Origin: Verrucomicrobiales bacterium
GTDB lineage: Bacteria; Verrucomicrobiota; Verrucomicrobiia; Limisphaerales; J093
DNA length: 64,000 nucleotides
Assembly (NCBI GenBank): GCA_024233215.1
Contig: JACKPW010000017.1
Location: 62,001 to 126,000, forward strand
Reading direction: 5' to 3'
Part shown: positions 35,121-44,189 of the stretch, piece by piece
How positions within the stretch are numbered: position 1 is the first letter of the stretch
Layout: each line of letters starts with the position of its first letter
Notes under the pieces: model-generated
The model's database searches: none
What the model was told of the DNA's origin: nothing
The model's input: the letters and a program-made list of their open reading frames with translations, nothing else
Translations under genes and position numbers: made by a program

Positions 35121-35987
35121 TCAATCTCCCACGAAATCCCTCATCGCCGCCGTCGCCTCCCGGCGTCGGGCGCGACGACCGTAGGGAGACAATCCCGAGA
35201 AATCCCGAACCGCATGACCGTTGAGCGGCAGCCGGTGATTGAACCTCTCCAACCCGGCGTCAAAAAGCCCGTCCGCGTACTTGGCGGCGCCCGTCCGCAG
35301 CAAGCCGAACGTCTGGACAAGATCCCGGAACCAGTTGGGATAGCGCCCCGTAAACTTCAGCTCCAGAATGACCTGCGGCTCGAACGACCATACCGGATGT
35401 TCCATGGGACACTTCAAACGCGCTTCGAACTCCGGCTCAAACCGCACTTCGCGGTCCATTGTCACCCGCACGGAGTTGTCGTGAGTGCTCACCCATGCCT
35501 CCCTCGAGTAGGCCACGTGTCCCTTCGGCCTGGCCCGAATATCGAACATGAGCCGGCAGAAATTCTGCACCGCCACGAGATGCTTCGGGTTGTCTGACAG
35601 CATGTGCTCGAGCCCGGGAAGCTGACCTCGCAGCAGGTCCTTCACCGCCTCCCTTCGCACCCCCCCGCGCTGTTTCAGGATGGCGTCGTTCATGCGCCGC
35701 TTCAGCTCGAAAAACACGGGGGAGCCGGGCTGATCGTCGTAGTACCGCAGCCGAAGCTTGTACCGATTCTTGTTGCCGTTGATGGTGTCCCAATACGTGC
35801 GCAGGTCGTCCGAATCCAGGTAAAGGCTGTGAATCGCGTAGGAGAGGTTCGGCTTGTTTGCACCGAACTCATCGATGGCGAGATAACACCGAACGAACTC
35901 CCGCACCGCCAGGGCCGTTTCCTGGCTGATGAAGTACTTCAGCTCCAGCCGTTGGAGTTGTAATCGGTCGGTCGCCATCGGAGCCAA
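35121..35987 (-). CDS. VTC-domain protein (polyphosphate-polymerase-like)
   Basis: 288 residues, starting at ATG 35987 or 35978. The VTC tunnel-domain markers are present: RLELKYFISQETALAVREFV, YAIHSLYLDSDDLRTYWDTI, KNRYKLRLRYYDDQPGSPVFFELKRRMND, and the late segment FEPQVILELKFTGRYPNWFRDLV. In yeast VTC4 this fold makes polyphosphate from ATP; the basic residues that line the tunnel and the ExE-type acidic strands are conserved here. The bacterial proteins often sit with DUF4956 and an exporter component, as here. First gene of a three-gene operon. Confidence 0.9.
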   Translation of the reverse strand: MAPMATDRLQLQRLELKYFISQETALAVREFVRCYLAIDEFGANKPNLSYAIHSLYLDSDDLRTYWDTINGNKNRYKLRLRYYDDQPGSPVFFELKRRMNDAILKQRGGVRREAVKDLLRGQLPGLEHMLSDNPKHLVAVQNFCRLMFDIRARPKGHVAYSREAWVSTHDNSVRVTMDREVRFEPEFEARLKCPMEHPVWSFEPQVILELKFTGRYPNWFRDLVQTFGLLRTGAAKYADGLFDAGLERFNHRLPLNGHAVRDFSGLSPYGRRARRREATAAMRDFVGD

Positions 35988-36270
35988 CGGAAGGCCGGTC
36001 AGTCGTCAAGTTGACCGACCGCCTTAACATCAGGACGTCGAATCGTCACGTCGTCGTTACAATAATGTCAAGAATGACCGCCCCGCCAGTCCAGCCTCAG
36101 ACGAGTCCTCACCCGTCCGGCATGTCGTCCCGCCGGGGCTCGGCCCTGTTACTAGCAGTACTTATGCCAGTACATCAAGGTATTACGCATGCCCGGCGAA
36201 GACCGATCCGCCGAATACCTTTGCCTCGCGGGGCTGGCCAAGCGCATATTAGAACCATGCAGCGCCCGTT
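35988..36270. other. Divergent promoter region, with a possible pilin-like remnant
   Basis: Lies between the VTC operon and the ThuA gene. A TTGACA box reading leftwards is at 36066-36071, a candidate -35 for the VTC operon; its -10 is not convincing. From 36065 to about 36165 the plus strand reads MSRMTAPPVQ and later SSRRGSALLLAVLM, which resembles the front of a prepilin or PilX-like protein, then turns into unrelated sequence. I treat that as a possible gene fragment only. Confidence 0.3.
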
Positions 36271-37020
36271 ATGAAGACGATTCCCGAGATATTTCGAACG
36301 TCCGCAGCGTTGACCCTCGCCGGCCTCCTCCCGGCACTCTATGCCACCGCGGCCGACACACCCCTCCGCACCCTCGTCGTGACCGGCGGACATGCCTACG
36401 ACACAAACGAGTTTCGTGCCGTGTTCACCGCGATGCAGGACGTTACCCCTATATTCGTGGAACATCCGGAAGCCGCGGATTGGCTGAAGGCCGACCGGGC
36501 GGGCGAGTGGGACGTCCTCGTGCTCTATGACATGTGGCAGCCGGTGACAGCCGGGACCCGGTTGGATTTCCAGAACCGGCTGAGGGAGGGGAAAGGGCTG
36601 GTCGCGATGCACCACTCCCTCGCCAACCATCAGGACTGGCCCCGATACGCGGAAATCATCGGGGGCCGCTACCATCTCGAACCCTGGCAGAAGGACGGAC
36701 ACACCGAACCGGCATCCACCTACCAACACGACCTGGAACTCGAGGTGCAGGTGCTGAATCCGTGGCACCCGGTGACCGCCGGTCTCAAGGACTTCACGAT
36801 TCACGATGAGGGCTATGGCAAGCTCGAACTCAAGCCGACCGCCAAGCCGCTCCTGGCGGTGCGGCACCCGGAAAGCAGTCCGGTGGTCGCCTGGACCAAG
36901 GCCTGGGAAGGCGCCCGAGTGGCAGGTATCCAGTTGGGGCACGACCGGGCCGCCTACGCCAATCCGGCGTTTCAACAACTGACCCACAACGCGATTCGCT
37001 GGGTCGCCCGGCGCAACTAG
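36271..37020 (+). CDS. ThuA-domain protein (trehalose-utilisation type), exported
   Basis: 249 residues with a signal peptide (MKTIPEIFRTSAALTLAGLL...ATAAD). The ThuA glutamine-amidotransferase-like fold is clear: LVVTGGHAYDTNEFRAVFTA, WDVLVLYDMWQ, GKGLVAMHHSLANHQDWPRYAEIIGGRYHLEP, HPVTAGLKDFTIHDEGYGKLEL, and GARVAGIQLGHDRAAYANPAFQQLTHNAIRWVA. Secreted ThuA proteins are numerous in Planctomycetes and Verrucomicrobia and are linked to sugar and polysaccharide use; their chemistry is not established. Confidence 0.88.
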   Translation: MKTIPEIFRTSAALTLAGLLPALYATAADTPLRTLVVTGGHAYDTNEFRAVFTAMQDVTPIFVEHPEAADWLKADRAGEWDVLVLYDMWQPVTAGTRLDFQNRLREGKGLVAMHHSLANHQDWPRYAEIIGGRYHLEPWQKDGHTEPASTYQHDLELEVQVLNPWHPVTAGLKDFTIHDEGYGKLELKPTAKPLLAVRHPESSPVVAWTKAWEGARVAGIQLGHDRAAYANPAFQQLTHNAIRWVARRN

Positions 37021-37041
37021 GACCCTCTACCGGCCCGGGAA

Positions 37042-37839
37042 ATGTTGCTGAAGGTCATCGCCTGCGAGATCGCCTTTCGCGAGATCTGCCATTTGGCGGC
37101 GAATTCCCCCAACTTGATCGACCTTGAGTTTCTCACCCAGGGGCACCACGACCAACCCGCGCTGGGGCGGAGGGAACTTCAGCAACGGATCGACGACCTG
37201 CCGACGGGACGTTACGACGCGGTCCTCATTGGCTACGGCATCTGCAGCAGCATCCTGCCGGGACTCCGGGCTGCTTCCACCCCACTGATCATTCCCCGAG
37301 CCCATGACTGCATCACGTTCTTCCTGGGATCCAAGGAACGCTATCAGCAGTGCTTTGGTGATCGACCGGGCACCTATTACTTCACCTCGGGATGGCTGGA
37401 GTGCCGCGCACGACGCGGGCAGGTGGCGGCCTCGGGGCCGATGACGCTTCTGCCCGCCCACTCCATGGCGGGCTTCCAAGAGGAGTACGCGGGCTGGGTC
37501 CAGAAATTCGGTCGGGAGAAGGCGGACTACCTCGCCGAGGTCATGGGCCAGTGGACCCGCAATTACACGCACGCAACCCTCATCGAGTTCGATTTTGCCC
37601 AAGGACTGCAACTTGAGGAGCAGGTCCGGGCGATCTGCATCAAGGAAGGCTGGGCCTTTGAGCGGGCCCGGGGCGATCTGGGGATGCTGACCCGATGGCT
37701 CGCCGGCGAATGGGCAGAGTCCGAGTTCCTTCGGGTTGCCCCGGGGGAACAAGTGGCGATGACCTTCGAGGAGTCCCTCATTCGCGCGGAACCGGCAGCC
37801 AAGGCAGGGACGGCTCCCGACGGCCAGGAGTCGCTCTGA
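37042..37839 (+). CDS. DUF1638 protein
   Basis: 265 residues with no signal peptide. DUF1638 markers: LLKVIACEIAFREICHLAAN, RIDDLPTGRYDAVLIGYGICSS, PLIIPRAHDCITFFLGSKERY and GDRPGTYYFTSGWLECRA. The conserved Cys/His positions (GYGICS, RAHDC) look like a metal or corrinoid site. The family is known beside URO-D-type corrinoid methyltransferases in methylamine and O-demethylation gene sets. Here the ThuA gene precedes it by 21 bases, and a URO-D family gene lies at the window end, 25 kb away, so no direct link is shown. Confidence 0.85.
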   Translation: MLLKVIACEIAFREICHLAANSPNLIDLEFLTQGHHDQPALGRRELQQRIDDLPTGRYDAVLIGYGICSSILPGLRAASTPLIIPRAHDCITFFLGSKERYQQCFGDRPGTYYFTSGWLECRARRGQVAASGPMTLLPAHSMAGFQEEYAGWVQKFGREKADYLAEVMGQWTRNYTHATLIEFDFAQGLQLEEQVRAICIKEGWAFERARGDLGMLTRWLAGEWAESEFLRVAPGEQVAMTFEESLIRAEPAAKAGTAPDGQESL

Positions 37840-37850
37840 GAAAACACGAA

Positions 37851-37878
37851 CCGCCGGAGATCCTCAGACCTCCGGCGG
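37851..37878. terminator. Bidirectional terminator hairpin
   Basis: A perfect 9-bp stem (ccgccggag / ctccggcgg) with a 10-base loop, placed between the stop of the DUF1638 gene (37839) and the stop of the converging PEP-CTERM gene (37905). The minus-strand side is followed by TTCGTGTTTTCTC, so it should work best for the PEP-CTERM gene. Confidence 0.65.
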
Positions 37879-37904
37879 CTCAACAGAGAAAGAAAGCAGA
37901 ACGA

Positions 37905-38486
37905 TCAGGCGCTCTGGGCGGCCTTGGCCATCCGGCGCCGACGCACCAAGAACGTTCCCAACCCGAGACCGGCCACCACCGAGAACGCGATGGAGGAGGG
38001 CTCAGGCACGGGCATCGACCCGACGAGGGTGGTTTGCACCACGAAGAAACCTTCGCCTGTCTTGCTGCCAATCGGCTCGTACCAGACCAGCGGACCATCA
38101 ATGAGGATTGCCTCCAACCCGGGCTCCTTGATCTTGGTTGACGGCTCCTCAATCCACCAGCTAATGGCCACGGGCTTGCCGTTGGTCAAACCAATGATCG
38201 GGAAGGCGGGATATCCGGAATCATCCGTCTCATCGAAGGACTGCCCCGAAAGCCCAAGGAAAAGCAAGTCCGTATGCAATGCGTTCGCCGGCACCACCCA
38301 CTCGTCACCCAACCCCGTAATGGTACTCTTGTCATAGGAGAACGAGCCAAAGCCGAATTCTCCATCCCAGTCGCTGCCCACCACCTTCGCCAAGAAGGTG
38401 AAGCTCACGACCTGAGCCTGCGCAACCTGCATAGAAGTCACAGCAAGCACCCCTCCAGCCACCAATGCGAATAGTAGTTTCTTCAT
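37905..38486 (-). CDS. PEP-CTERM sorting-domain secreted protein
   Basis: 193 residues. Signal peptide MKKLLFALVAGGVLAVTSMQVAQAQ, a beta-rich body (VVSFTFLAKVVGSDWDGEFG, AISWWIEEPSTKIKEPGLEA), and the C-terminal sorting signal VPEPSSIAFSVVAGLGLGTFLVRRRR. PEP-CTERM proteins are exported and processed by an exosortase, often beside exopolysaccharide synthesis. No exosortase gene is in the window. The function of the body is unknown. Confidence 0.85.
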   Translation of the reverse strand: MKKLLFALVAGGVLAVTSMQVAQAQVVSFTFLAKVVGSDWDGEFGFGSFSYDKSTITGLGDEWVVPANALHTDLLFLGLSGQSFDETDDSGYPAFPIIGLTNGKPVAISWWIEEPSTKIKEPGLEAILIDGPLVWYEPIGSKTGEGFFVVQTTLVGSMPVPEPSSIAFSVVAGLGLGTFLVRRRRMAKAAQSA

Positions 38487-39103
38487 GGCCTAACGCGTTT
38501 CGTATGTTCTGCTTCTCATTCGTGCCACCGACCACAGTTCGGCTGCATCACGGAATCCGCTTTCAAAATCCGTGCTCAGTTTATGCTTATCGCCAAGCAC
38601 TTGTCAACAGGACTTTCCCCGTTTTTCACCCCCTCACTCCCCCCCTTCAGAGAGCCCCACCAGCCCGATTCACCCGCCCCGCCACCTCGAAAAATGTCGA
38701 CCAGCCAGGGTTCTCACGCCGCCGCCCCACCCAGTCCACCCGGCGGAACGGGACGGCCCCTGCCAGCCCGCCACCCACGCCCCACCTCCGGCGAAGCCAC
38801 CCTCACCAATCCGGCAGTGAGGGTGCCAAGAATCTTCCTAACAAGCTTTTTACAAACAACAAACAGATCTCAAAGCAGCGTCCAAAAGCCCCTAAGACTC
38901 AACGGAGGCGTCGCCGTTGGAGGCCGGCTCGAAACCGCTCCGGACCCGCCAGGGAACGGACCGGACCGGATTCACGACCGTCGCATCCGCAAGCCCCCGT
39001 CACCCAAGGACCGACACCCCTGAAGGAGCTCGGCCAAGGCAAACGGCCACCGGTTCACCCCGGTGGCCGTGCATGCGAAAAGGGGCCGGACAGAGCGCAG
39101 GCC
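38487..39103. other. 617-base non-coding region, C-rich
   Basis: No gene is supported; all frames give Pro/Ser/Arg-rich nonsense. It includes a 9-bp hairpin at 38798-38825 (caccctcac / gtgagggtg) with an AAGCTTTTTAC tract some 20 bases downstream, and the icd terminator. The first ~130 bases (38487-38615) are less GC-rich and should hold the PEP-CTERM promoter. Confidence 0.45.
39044..39069 (-). terminator. Terminator hairpin of icd
   Basis: A perfect 10-bp stem (cggccaccgg / ccggtggccg) with a 6-base loop, 35 bases after the icd stop. On the minus strand it is followed by TTTGCC, a short T tract. Confidence 0.6.
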
Positions 39104-40357
39104 TTACATGTGTGCAATGATGTTGTCGCCGAAGGAGGAGCAACGGATCTCGGTGGCCCCGTCCATCAACCGTGCGAAATCGTAGGTCACCTGCTTCGAC
39201 CCGATGGCTCCGTTCATCCCCTTGATGACCAAATCGGCTGCCTCGGTCCAGCCGAGATACCGGAACATCATCTCGCCCGAAAGGACCACCGAGCCGGGAT
39301 TCACCTTGTCCTGTCCGGCATACTTGGGCGCCGTGCCGTGGGTGGCTTCGAAGATGGCATGCCCGGTCTGGTAGTTGATGTTTCCCCCTGGGGCGATGCC
39401 GATCCCGCCCACCTGGGCCGCCAGGGCGTCCGAGACGTAGTCGCCGTTCAGGTTCAGGGTGGCGATCACATCATACTCCGCGGGGCGCGTGAGGATCTGC
39501 TGCAGAAAGGCATCCGCAATCACATCCTTGATCACGATTTCGCCGCCGGCTGGCGTCTTGATCGTCTGCCAGGGCCCCTCCCCGATCACCTGACCGCCGT
39601 ATTGCGTCCTGGCAACCTCGTAACCCCAGTCCCGGAAGGCCCCTTCCGTGAACTTCATGATGTTCCCCTTGTGAACCAGCGTGACCGACTTGCGCCCGTT
39701 GGCGATGGCGTAATCGATCGCCGCCCTCACCAGGCGCCCGGTACCCTCCTGCGAAACCGGCTTGATCCCCAGCCCGCACGTATCCGGAAACCGCACTTTC
39801 CTGAACCGATCCGGGAAGGACTCCCGGAACAACGCCTTGAACTTCTCCGTATCAGCCTCCCCGTGCAGAAACTCAATGCCCGCGTAGATGTCCTCGGTGT
39901 TCTCCCGGAAGATGACCATGTCGATCAACTCCGGCTGCTTCACCGGACTCGGCACGCCTTCGAAGTACTGGACGGGGCGGAGGCAGACGTAGAGGTCGAG
40001 AATCTGGCGCAGCGCCACGTTCAACGAACGGATTCCCCCACCAACCGGCGTGGTCAACGGCCCCTTGATCCCGACCAGAAACTCCTTGAATGCCTCGACC
40101 GTGTCGTCCGGCAGCCAGTTGTCGAACTGATCCTTGGCGGCCTGACCGGCAAAGACCTCCATCCACGCGATCTTGCGGTTCCCACCGTAGGCCTTCGCCA
40201 CCGCGGCATCGAACACGCGCTCGCTGGCCGCCCAGATATCGGGGCCGGTACCGTCGCCACGAATGAACGGCAGGATGGGGTTCTCAGGAACGGTCAGTTT
40301 GCCGGCGGCAATCGAGATTTTGCCGCCGTCGGGAACTTTGCAGGTCGTGTATGCCAT
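39104..40357 (-). CDS. icd: NADP-dependent isocitrate dehydrogenase
   Basis: 417 residues, the usual length of the homodimeric bacterial enzyme. Markers: ENPILPFIRGDGTGPDIWAA, TTPVGGGIRSLNVALRQ (the phosphorylatable Ser loop of the E. coli type), RENTEDIYAGIEF, VTLVHKGNIMKFTEGAFRDWGYEVA, LNLNGDYVSDALAAQVGGIGIAPGGN and FEATHGTAPKYAGQDKVNPGSVVLSGEMMFRYLGW. It oxidises isocitrate to 2-oxoglutarate in the TCA cycle. It is transcribed divergently from the large TPR/FG-GAP gene. Confidence 0.97.
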   Translation of the reverse strand: MAYTTCKVPDGGKISIAAGKLTVPENPILPFIRGDGTGPDIWAASERVFDAAVAKAYGGNRKIAWMEVFAGQAAKDQFDNWLPDDTVEAFKEFLVGIKGPLTTPVGGGIRSLNVALRQILDLYVCLRPVQYFEGVPSPVKQPELIDMVIFRENTEDIYAGIEFLHGEADTEKFKALFRESFPDRFRKVRFPDTCGLGIKPVSQEGTGRLVRAAIDYAIANGRKSVTLVHKGNIMKFTEGAFRDWGYEVARTQYGGQVIGEGPWQTIKTPAGGEIVIKDVIADAFLQQILTRPAEYDVIATLNLNGDYVSDALAAQVGGIGIAPGGNINYQTGHAIFEATHGTAPKYAGQDKVNPGSVVLSGEMMFRYLGWTEAADLVIKGMNGAIGSKQVTYDFARLMDGATEIRCSSFGDNIIAHM

Positions 40358-40453
40358 GATTCAGGGTGGTAATACTGGGAGGTTACAAACCTCGTAAACC
40401 GATCCTATACCCCGCCCCCCAGCCCCCCGGCAAGGCCGCAGATGGGGCCCCCA

Positions 40454-40477
40454 GGAGCGCGGACCGCCGAGTCCGCG
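40454..40477. repeat. REP palindrome of the RAYT-linked family
   Basis: 24 bases identical to the REP core at the RAYT gene (55091 onward): GGAG, then a 7-bp stem cgcggac / gtccgcg with loop cgccga. It sits in the divergent intergenic region between icd and the TPR/FG-GAP gene. Confidence 0.8.
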
Positions 40478-40588
40478 AGCGAAAACGGGCATTCGTCACC
40501 AACCATCAGAAGTGGAGGCGCCGCGCACACGTCCCCCCTTCCCATCTCATCGCTGGCAAAGCGGCGTCCCGGAGCACACAATCTCCCC

Positions 40589-43500
40589 GTGCTTACGCAA
40601 GTGTCCAAACCAGCCGCCAGCACCGGGCTGGCCCTGCTGCTGGTGATGGCTTCCGGTTGCAGCGAATCCGGCAAACCGCCTTTGCCACCTCCCGCAGAGC
40701 CGCAATCGCCGCAATCTGCCCAGGCTCAGGCCACCCCCGAAGCCCCCTCAACCCCAGCCTCCCCAACTCCCCACCCCGGGGCTGTCAAAGCCCTGAACCG
40801 TGGTGTCGCGTTGATGGGTCATTACCAATACGACGATGCGGCAAAGGCCTTCGAGGAGGCACTGGCCCTCCAACCGGACCTGACCACCGCCCAGATCAAC
40901 CTGGCCATCGCCCTCTTCAACCGCGCCGACAAGGACCAAGGCGATCTCGATCGATCCGAGAAGCTGCTGAACGAGGTGCTGACCCTCGAACCCGAGAACC
41001 TCCGCGCGCTTTACTTCAAAGCCATCGTTCTCCAGCACATCGGCAACACCGAGGCCGCCGTGCCACTGCTGGAGCGGGTCGTGCAACAGGCCCCCGACGA
41101 CGGCGCCGCCTGGTATCTGCTGGGGCTCTGCAAACAGCGGCTCAATCAACCGGCCGAGGCGGAGCTGCTCAAGGCGGTCGAATGCCGGCCCTACCTCTAC
41201 AGTGCGTGGTACAAGCTCTTCCAGGTCGCGGTGGCCGCAAAGGACACGGAGAAAGCGAAGGGCTACATGGAGAAGTTCAAGGCGCTCCGGGAATCGCCGC
41301 TGGGCGAGTCCATCGAACTCCCGCAATACAACCAGATGGGCGAGCTGGCGTTGGTGCAGCCGTTGCCGGCCGGCCGCGTGCCCTCGGCGAACGAAAACCG
41401 CTACGAAGTCGGTGAACCGAAGGCGTTGACCACGCTTTCGGGCAAGGGACGAACCGGCGTGGCGGCAGCCGATTTCAACCGTGACGGCGCGGCGGACTTG
41501 CTGGTGGTGGACGGGGGAAGCCTGAAATTGCTCCTGGGCGATGGCACCGGTGAATTCACGAACGCCACGGCAGCATCCGGTCTGACTTCGGTCAGCAACG
41601 CGGTGGCGTGTGCCATCGGTGATTTCGACAACGACGAGGTGGCCGACGTCTTCCTCCCCTGCACCGGTCGGGACTTCCTGTTCCGAGGCCGGGGCGACGG
41701 GACCTTCACCAATGTCACCGAACCCGCCGGCGTGGGTGGGGGGGACCAATCCAGCCTTGTCGCACTGTTTCTCGATGCCGATCACGACGGCGACCTCGAC
41801 CTTTTCGTGGGCAGCGATGGCGACCGTTGCCGGCTGTTCCGCAACAATGCTGACGGCACGTTCTTGGACATCGCCGGGGAGGCGGGCGTCGCCTGCGAAG
41901 GGGACAAGGTGGTGGCGGTGTTGCCGGGGGATCTCGACGGGGATCGGGATGCGGATTTGGTGGTGTTGCGGGAAACCGATCCGCCGAGGGTGTTCCTGAA
42001 TGAGCTGCTGGGAAGGTTCGCCGAACAGACCGGGGCACTCGTGCCGGGTATCGGCTTCAACCGGCTGACGGGCGCGGCACTCCTCGACTACGACGGGGAT
42101 CAACTCCCGGACCTCTTGTGCGCGGACCCGATTCTGCCGCCGGATGCCGGAGTGTTGGAACAACTGGGCCTCGAACCCCGCAGCCGCGCCAGGGGAGGTG
42201 TCAGGATCTGGACCGGGGACGGTCGGGGGCATTTCAAGCGCCGGGGCCCCATGGAGGAATGGGTCCGGGTGGACAGGATGGACCAGATGAGCATCGCCTT
42301 CCCTCTCTGCTCCGATGTCGACCTTGATGGTGATCCAGACATCGCCCTGTTCGCCAGGAGGGCCTATCTCCTGATAAACGACGGAAAGGGAGAGTTCCGG
42401 CTCTCCGAGCCGGCCTGGACAAACGCCGGAAACTGGGTACGGGGATTGGCCCTCGAGGATCTAAACGGCGACTTGGTTTCGGACCTCGTCGCCTCGGTCC
42501 CGCACCCCAACGCGCCTCCCGAGTTGGTGATGTTCCCGGGTCGTCTCGACCCCGCGCCCAAGGCCATCGCCATCGCCCTCACCGGCATTCGCGGGCGCGA
42601 CGGCCGCACGCGCAGTCCGGCCACCGGTTTCGGGGCCAAGCTCACCCTGCGATCCGGGTTGCACGAACAGACGCGGCTTTACACCGGCTTGAACGGGGGA
42701 CCGGACCAATCCTGGTTGCCCGAAGTGTTCGGGCTCGGTGGTGCGACCAACGCCGATTACCTCCACATCCTCTGGCCCGACGGCGTGGCCCAGGACGAGC
42801 TGGATCTGGCCGCCGGGACCACCCACAAGTTCTCCGAACTGCAGCGGAAGATCTCCAGTTGCCCCGTCTTGTTTGCCTGGAATGGCGAACGCTTTGGGTT
42901 CGTCACCGACTTTGCCGGCGTGGGTGGACTCGGCTATTTCGCCGCCCCCGGCGAATACTCGCAACCGCAGGTCGAGGAGCACGTAAAGATCGAGCCCGGC
43001 CAGCTTGTGCCGAAGGACGGCGCCTACGAACTCCGGATCACCGAACCGATGGAGGAGGTTGCCTACGTGGACCGGCTCGAACTGCTGGCCATTGATCACC
43101 CGGCCGCCTGGAGCGTCTTTCCCGACGAACGTCTGGCCATCACCGGGCCGAAACCGACGCACGACCTCCTCGTCGTAGCCGACCGGTTCTTTCCGGTTCA
43201 TGCGACCGCCCCGGATGGGTCCGACGCCACCGCGAGGCTTCGCGCGGTGGACCGTCAATACGCCTACGAACCGGACCTGGACCGGCGCTTCATCGGCTTC
43301 TGCCGGCCGCACACCCTGGAACTCGATTATGGCGATCAACTGGCCGTCCTGGACCGGGGCGAACACGTGTTCCTCTTCATCAACGGCTTCATCGAATACC
43401 CGTATTCCTCAACCGTCTACGGCGCGAGCCAGGCCGGCGTGGGTTGGGAGTCCATCCGCATCGATGCCGACGGAATGGAAGGTGCCTGGCAGACCATCGT

Positions 43501-44122
43501 TCCCGACGCGGGCGTTCCCGGCGGCATGGCACGGATGTTCACGGTCGACCTCACCGGCAGGCTGAGGCATACCCGCCGGCTGCGACTCACGACGAACCTG
43601 GAGCTCTGCTACGACCAGATCTTCATCGCCCGCGTCCTCGGTCCCGAACGCGTGACCGTTCATCGGCTGGCGCCCGGATCGGCGGATTTTCGGCGCGTCG
43701 GTTTCGCGTTGGAGCACTCGCCCGACGGCCAGTTGCCGTGGGTCTATGATTACGAGCGCTCCGAGCCGACAGCCCCTTTTCAGGTGCAACGCGGGCCCTA
43801 CACGCGCTACGGCCCGGTCACGGAGTTGCTCCAGGACTACGACGATCGCTATGTGATGGTCGGCCCCGGCGACGAGATCGCCGTGCGCTTCGAGGCCGCC
43901 CAACTGACCCCGCCACATGCCGGCATGACGCGCAGTTTCATCCTCGTGTCGCATGCCTACTGCAAGGACATGGACCTCTACACGGCCACGCCGGAGACGG
44001 TCGAACCCCTGCCGTTCCGTGGGATGAGCCGTTATCCGTATCCGGAATCCGAGCACTTCCCGGACACGCCCTCCCTGCGCGAATGGAAGCAGACCTATAA
44101 TACCCGTCACGTGTCCCCATAG
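40589..44122 (+). CDS. Large lipoprotein with TPRs, FG-GAP propeller and ASPIC/UnbV-like domain
   Basis: About 1177 residues from GTG 40589, chosen because it opens with a lipoprotein signal (GLALLLVMASGCSES, Cys about residue 24). A Pro/Ala-rich linker follows, then TPRs (ALNRGVALMGHYQYDDAAKA, LYFKAIVLQHIGNTEAAVPLLERVVQQAPDD). FG-GAP blades come next (AAADFNRDGAADLLVVDGG, LDADHDGDLDLFVGSDGD, GDLDGDRDADLVVLRE), then a UnbV-like part (GFGAKLTLRSGLHEQTRLYTG, YLHILWPDGVAQ). The last 400 residues form another domain starting at LFAWNGERFGFVTDF. Many such TPR-CRTAC1 proteins exist in Acidobacteria, Planctomycetes and Verrucomicrobia; function unproven. It should sit on the outer or inner membrane facing the periplasm. 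Confidence 0.85.
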   Translation: MLTQVSKPAASTGLALLLVMASGCSESGKPPLPPPAEPQSPQSAQAQATPEAPSTPASPTPHPGAVKALNRGVALMGHYQYDDAAKAFEEALALQPDLTTAQINLAIALFNRADKDQGDLDRSEKLLNEVLTLEPENLRALYFKAIVLQHIGNTEAAVPLLERVVQQAPDDGAAWYLLGLCKQRLNQPAEAELLKAVECRPYLYSAWYKLFQVAVAAKDTEKAKGYMEKFKALRESPLGESIELPQYNQMGELALVQPLPAGRVPSANENRYEVGEPKALTTLSGKGRTGVAAADFNRDGAADLLVVDGGSLKLLLGDGTGEFTNATAASGLTSVSNAVACAIGDFDNDEVADVFLPCTGRDFLFRGRGDGTFTNVTEPAGVGGGDQSSLVALFLDADHDGDLDLFVGSDGDRCRLFRNNADGTFLDIAGEAGVACEGDKVVAVLPGDLDGDRDADLVVLRETDPPRVFLNELLGRFAEQTGALVPGIGFNRLTGAALLDYDGDQLPDLLCADPILPPDAGVLEQLGLEPRSRARGGVRIWTGDGRGHFKRRGPMEEWVRVDRMDQMSIAFPLCSDVDLDGDPDIALFARRAYLLINDGKGEFRLSEPAWTNAGNWVRGLALEDLNGDLVSDLVASVPHPNAPPELVMFPGRLDPAPKAIAIALTGIRGRDGRTRSPATGFGAKLTLRSGLHEQTRLYTGLNGGPDQSWLPEVFGLGGATNADYLHILWPDGVAQDELDLAAGTTHKFSELQRKISSCPVLFAWNGERFGFVTDFAGVGGLGYFAAPGEYSQPQVEEHVKIEPGQLVPKDGAYELRITEPMEEVAYVDRLELLAIDHPAAWSVFPDERLAITGPKPTHDLLVVADRFFPVHATAPDGSDATARLRAVDRQYAYEPDLDRRFIGFCRPHTLELDYGDQLAVLDRGEHVFLFINGFIEYPYSSTVYGASQAGVGWESIRIDADGMEGAWQTIVPDAGVPGGMARMFTVDLTGRLRHTRRLRLTTNLELCYDQIFIARVLGPERVTVHRLAPGSADFRRVGFALEHSPDGQLPWVYDYERSEPTAPFQVQRGPYTRYGPVTELLQDYDDRYVMVGPGDEIAVRFEAAQLTPPHAGMTRSFILVSHAYCKDMDLYTATPETVEPLPFRGMSRYPYPESEHFPDTPSLREWKQTYNTRHVSP

Positions 44123-44189
44123 CGGCGGATGGGCATCCGCTGGAACCTTTTCGAAAACCCATCTGACTTCGGCGAACACCAGTTCTCCA

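Noticed and set aside
38487..39103. Several frames of 80-146 codons in the region before icd
   Set aside because: All give Pro/Ser/Arg/Thr-rich sequence with no start signal or similarity to any family I know. The DNA is simply C-rich.
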